Below are positions 5,539-7,579 of a stretch of 7,579 bases of DNA, one piece after another. Each line of letters starts with the position of its first letter. The stretch's first letter is position 1. Both the position numbers and the translations under genes were made by a program. The stretch comes from Deltaproteobacteria bacterium (lineage in GTDB: Bacteria > Desulfobacterota > Desulfarculia > Desulfarculales > Desulfarculaceae). Under the pieces are notes generated by a model. That model worked only from the letters and a program-made list of their open reading frames with translations, searched no databases and was not told where the DNA came from. The DNA is taken from contig JAKAGJ010000002.1 in the NCBI GenBank assembly GCA_021815655.1, positions 7,501-15,079 on the forward strand, in the 5' to 3' direction.

Positions 5539-7326
5539 ATGAAGATCCTGGTGATCGGCAGCGGCGGCCGCGAGCACGCCCTGGTGTGGAAGCTGGCCCA
5601 GAGCCCCCTGGTGGAGGAACTGTACGCCGCCCCCGGCAACCCGGGCATGGCCGGCGAGGCCGTGTGCGTGGACATCGACCCCACCGACACCATGGCGTTG
5701 TTGGACCTGGCCCTGGACAAGGGCATCGACCTGGCGGTGGTGGGACCGGAACTGCCGCTCACCCTGGGCCTGGCCGACCTGTTCGAGCAGAAGGGCATCC
5801 TGGTGGCCGGACCCAGCCAGTACGCCGCCCAGTTGGAGGGCTCCAAGGCCTTTGCCAAGGGCCTGATGCAAAAATACGGCGTGCCCACGGCGGCCTACCG
5901 CGAGTTCGACGACCCCGGCGCGGCCAAGGAGTACGTGCGCCAGGCCGGGCGCCGCCTGGTGGTCAAGGCCGACGGCCTCTGCGGCGGCAAGGGCGTGCTG
6001 TTGTGCCAGGACCCCCAGGAGGCGGAAGCCGCCTGCGTGCAGGTCATGGAGGCCCTGGAGTTCGGCCAGGCCGGCTGCAAGGTGGTGGTGGAGGAGTGGC
6101 TGGAGGGCGAGGAGGCCAGCTTCCTGGTCTTTACCGACGGCGTGACCGTGATCCCCATGCCCACCAGCCAGGACCACAAGGCCGTGGGCGAAGGCGACAC
6201 CGGCCCCAACACCGGCGGCATGGGCGCCTATTCCCCGGCCCCGGTGGTGACCGAGGAGATGGCCGAGCGGGTCATGAAGCAGGTGATCCACCCCATGATC
6301 GACGGCATGCGCGCCGACGGCACCCCCTACAAGGGCATCCTCTACGCCGGCCTGATGATCGACCCCCACGGCGACTTCAAGGTGCTGGAGTTCAACGCCC
6401 GCTTCGGCGACCCGGAGTGTCAGCCCCTCCTGATGCGCCTGGACTCCGACCTGGCCGAGATACTCTACCTGCTGGCCCAGGGCAAGCTGCACCAGGCCCA
6501 GGTACGGTGGTCCGCCAGGCCCACGGTCTGCGTGGTGCTGGCCTCGGGCGGCTACCCGGGCCACTACGTCAAGGGCAAGGAGATCAAGGGCCTGGACAAG
6601 GCGGCCCTGTGCGCCGGCGTGGTGGTGTTCCACGCCGGCACGGCCCTCAAGGACGGCAAGCTGGTGACCAACGGCGGCCGCGTGCTGGGCGTCACCGCCG
6701 TGGGCGACACGGTCAAGGAGGCCATCGAGAGGGCCTACGAGGCCTGCGACTGCATCTCCTGGGAAGGCATGTACCTGCGCCGCGACATCGGCCACCGCGC
6801 CCTGGCCCGCCTGGCCGGCCCCGACGTCCGCCCCAAGGTGGGCGTGGTCATGGGCTCGGCCTCGGACTGGGAGGTCATGAAGGGCGCCGTGGACGCGCTC
6901 AAGTCCCTGGGCATCCCCTGCGAGGCCCGGGTGCTATCCGCCCACCGCACCCCGGAACAGGCCGGCGAGTACGCCCGCGGCGCCAAGGCCCGAGGCCTCA
7001 AGGTCATCATCGCCGGGGCGGGCTGGGCCGCCCACCTGGCCGGAGCCATGGCCGCCCATACCACCCTGCCGGTGCTGGGGGTGCCCATCGCCTCCTCGCC
7101 CCTGGCCGGCCAGGACGCGCTGTTGGCCACGGTGCAGATGCCCCCCGGCATCCCCGTGGGCACCCTGGCCATCGGTTCCGGCGGGGCCAAGAACGCCGGC
7201 ATCCTGGCGGCCCAGATATTGGCCCTTGGTGACACCGCCCTGGCTCAACGCCTGATGGAGCAGCGCCGCAAGATGGCCGACCTGGTGTTGGCCGCCGACC
7301 AGGACCTGGCGGCCAAGCTGGGCTAA
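5539..7326 (+). CDS. purD-purE: Bifunctional PurD-PurE fusion: phosphoribosylamine--glycine ligase / N5-CAIR mutase
   Basis: This is one 595-aa frame with two complete enzymes. Residues 1-423 are PurD (GAR synthetase, ATP-grasp): [11 protein letters not shown] (5-15), [10 protein letters not shown] (101-110), [13 protein letters not shown] (141-153), [13 protein letters not shown] (183-195), [20 protein letters not shown] (211-230), [13 protein letters not shown] (283-295), and the usual end RRDIGHRAL (414-422). After a linker of about ten residues, 433-595 are PurE of the class I (N5-CAIR mutase) type: [11 protein letters not shown] (434-444), SAHRTPEQ (467-474), an AAHL loop near 497-500, [14 protein letters not shown] (533-546) and [10 protein letters not shown] (552-561). 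There is no start codon or ribosome site at the junction, so a single polypeptide is expected. PurE normally stands alone or is fused to PurK or, in animals, PurC; fusion to PurD is uncommon as far as I know. In PurE the usual GAGGAAHLPG loop reads [10 protein letters not shown] (Trp496). No purK is seen. The start has GGAG eight bases upstream. Confidence 0.95.
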   Translation: MKILVIGSGGREHALVWKLAQSPLVEELYAAPGNPGMAGEAVCVDIDPTDTMALLDLALDKGIDLAVVGPELPLTLGLADLFEQKGILVAGPSQYAAQLEGSKAFAKGLMQKYGVPTAAYREFDDPGAAKEYVRQAGRRLVVKADGLCGGKGVLLCQDPQEAEAACVQVMEALEFGQAGCKVVVEEWLEGEEASFLVFTDGVTVIPMPTSQDHKAVGEGDTGPNTGGMGAYSPAPVVTEEMAERVMKQVIHPMIDGMRADGTPYKGILYAGLMIDPHGDFKVLEFNARFGDPECQPLLMRLDSDLAEILYLLAQGKLHQAQVRWSARPTVCVVLASGGYPGHYVKGKEIKGLDKAALCAGVVVFHAGTALKDGKLVTNGGRVLGVTAVGDTVKEAIERAYEACDCISWEGMYLRRDIGHRALARLAGPDVRPKVGVVMGSASDWEVMKGAVDALKSLGIPCEARVLSAHRTPEQAGEYARGAKARGLKVIIAGAGWAAHLAGAMAAHTTLPVLGVPIASSPLAGQDALLATVQMPPGIPVGTLAIGSGGAKNAGILAAQILALGDTALAQRLMEQRRKMADLVLAADQDLAAKLG

Positions 7327-7336
7327 CATGTAGCGC

Positions 7337-7373
7337 GTAGGGCGTGGGGCGGGTTGGCGTAGCGTAACCCGCC
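7337..7373 (+). repeat. REP-like palindrome with GTAG head, just after purD-purE
   Basis: GGCGGGTT (7348-7355) and AACCCGCC (7366-7373) form a perfect 8-bp stem with a 10-base loop. GTAG (7337-7340) precedes it, and a second GTAG lies at 7330-7333. The loop word GGCGTAGCGT and the GGCGGGTT arms are typical of intergenic REP-like repeats I have seen in many proteobacterial genomes. It begins within four bases of the purD-purE stop and may also serve as an mRNA-end structure. Confidence 0.6.
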
Positions 7374-7389
7374 AAGTGCCAAAACAAGA

Positions 7390-7475
7390 CGGGCGGGGGG
7401 AAACCCCGCCCCTACATTTAAGATTGTGGCAGTGTCACCTCCTCTTGATGTAGGGGCGGGGTTTACCCCCGCCCG
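7390..7475. repeat. Inverted pair of REP-like elements (BIME-like), 28-bp arms, 30-bp spacer
   Basis: Bases 7390-7417 and 7448-7475 are inverted copies matching at 27 of 28 positions. The 30-base spacer (7418-7447) is less GC-rich. Each arm is itself nearly palindromic: GTAG is followed by GGGCGGGG, a TTT-containing centre, then CCCCGCCC. Heads (GTAG) face inward, at 7415-7412 on the minus strand and 7450-7453 on the plus strand. A 5' GTAG tetranucleotide before a foldback is the known hallmark of REP elements mobilised by RAYT (Y1 transposase) proteins. No transposase is present in the window, so these would be non-autonomous copies. Confidence 0.8.
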
Positions 7476-7539
7476 ATCTTCCCGTAAGGCGGCAGGCGAC
7501 CCTCGCGGTCCTCGGCCCATCATTACCGGGACAAACACC

Positions 7540-7579
7540 ATGCCCGCCGCTGTCCTCACCCTCGATCCCCTGCGCCCCG
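7540..7579 (+). CDS. Possible start of a further gene, cut by the window end
   Basis: An ATG at 7540 opens a frame reading MPAAVLTLDPLRP to the end of the window. A weak GGGA lies eight bases upstream. The first residues vaguely recall the N-terminus of Sua5/YrdC-type threonylcarbamoyl-AMP synthases, but 13 residues cannot establish this. The distance from the REP cluster fits a new transcription unit or the end of the purine operon. Confidence 0.35.
   Translation, partial: MPAAVLTLDPLRP

Noticed and set aside
5329..6795. Long antisense open frame of 488 codons opposite purD-purE and the receiver
   Set aside because: Its His/Ala/Gly/Leu/Val-rich composition is a typical reverse-strand shadow of GC-rich genes; no motif or ribosome site.
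5586..7232. Second plus-strand frame of 548 codons inside purD-purE
   Set aside because: Gly/Arg/Pro/His-rich shadow frame; the true frame carries all PurD and PurE motifs.
7390..7475. CRISPR repeats or an insertion-sequence end pair
   Set aside because: Only two copies, inverted rather than direct, each self-palindromic with a GTAG head, and no transposase between; this fits REP/BIME better.

Overview
The window is very GC-rich with strong G/C third-position bias. It looks like chromosomal DNA from a high-GC Gram-negative anaerobe. My best guess is a member of the Desulfobacterota (Desulfarculus- or Desulfovibrio-like). This rests on the MobB form with a C-terminal extension, a stand-alone IMP cyclohydrolase, a short receiver protein ending in a PI..L...L..LGL-type tail, and the pairing of these genes. 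It is inference from remembered family features, not from a search. There are no rRNA or tRNA genes, CRISPR arrays, insertion sequences or phage genes.

Layout. (1) 2-505 (+): the 3' end of an unrecognised protein with a duplicated VDENGNPI motif and a Ser/Thr/Gly/Asp low-complexity tail. (2) 522-1556 (-): a 344-aa protein with the outline of a Fic protein plus a C-terminal winged helix. Its Fic catalytic motif has decayed, so it is probably a DNA-binding pseudo-Fic of the DUF1612 / RHE_PE00001 type. (3) 1557-1820: non-coding, with a candidate promoter for that gene. (4) 1821-2792 (-): D-alanine--D-alanine ligase. (5) 2793-3003: non-coding, with five consecutive inverted repeats. (6) 3004-3609 (-) and 3602-4270 (-): an HD-domain phosphohydrolase translationally coupled to mobB (molybdenum cofactor biosynthesis). 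(7) 4271-4440: a divergent promoter region. (8) 4441-7326 (+): a purine operon made of IMP cyclohydrolase (the N-terminal half of PurH only), a CheY-like receiver, and a PurD-PurE fusion. (9) 7327-7539: non-coding, with three REP-like palindromes carrying GTAG heads, two of them forming a 28-bp inverted pair. (10) 7540-7579: possibly the first codons of another gene.

How the genes relate. The plus-strand operon supplies three de novo purine steps: glycine ligation to phosphoribosylamine (PurD), N5-CAIR mutation to CAIR (PurE) and FAICAR closure to IMP (IMP cyclohydrolase). AICAR formylation must be encoded elsewhere. The minus-strand genes mobB and HD form one unit, read divergently from the purine operon. 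ddl lies downstream on the same strand but is separated by the 211-bp hairpin-rich gap. The most unusual items are the PurD-PurE fusion with a Trp in its PurE active-site loop, the catalytically degenerate Fic-like regulator, and the stem-loop cluster before ddl.
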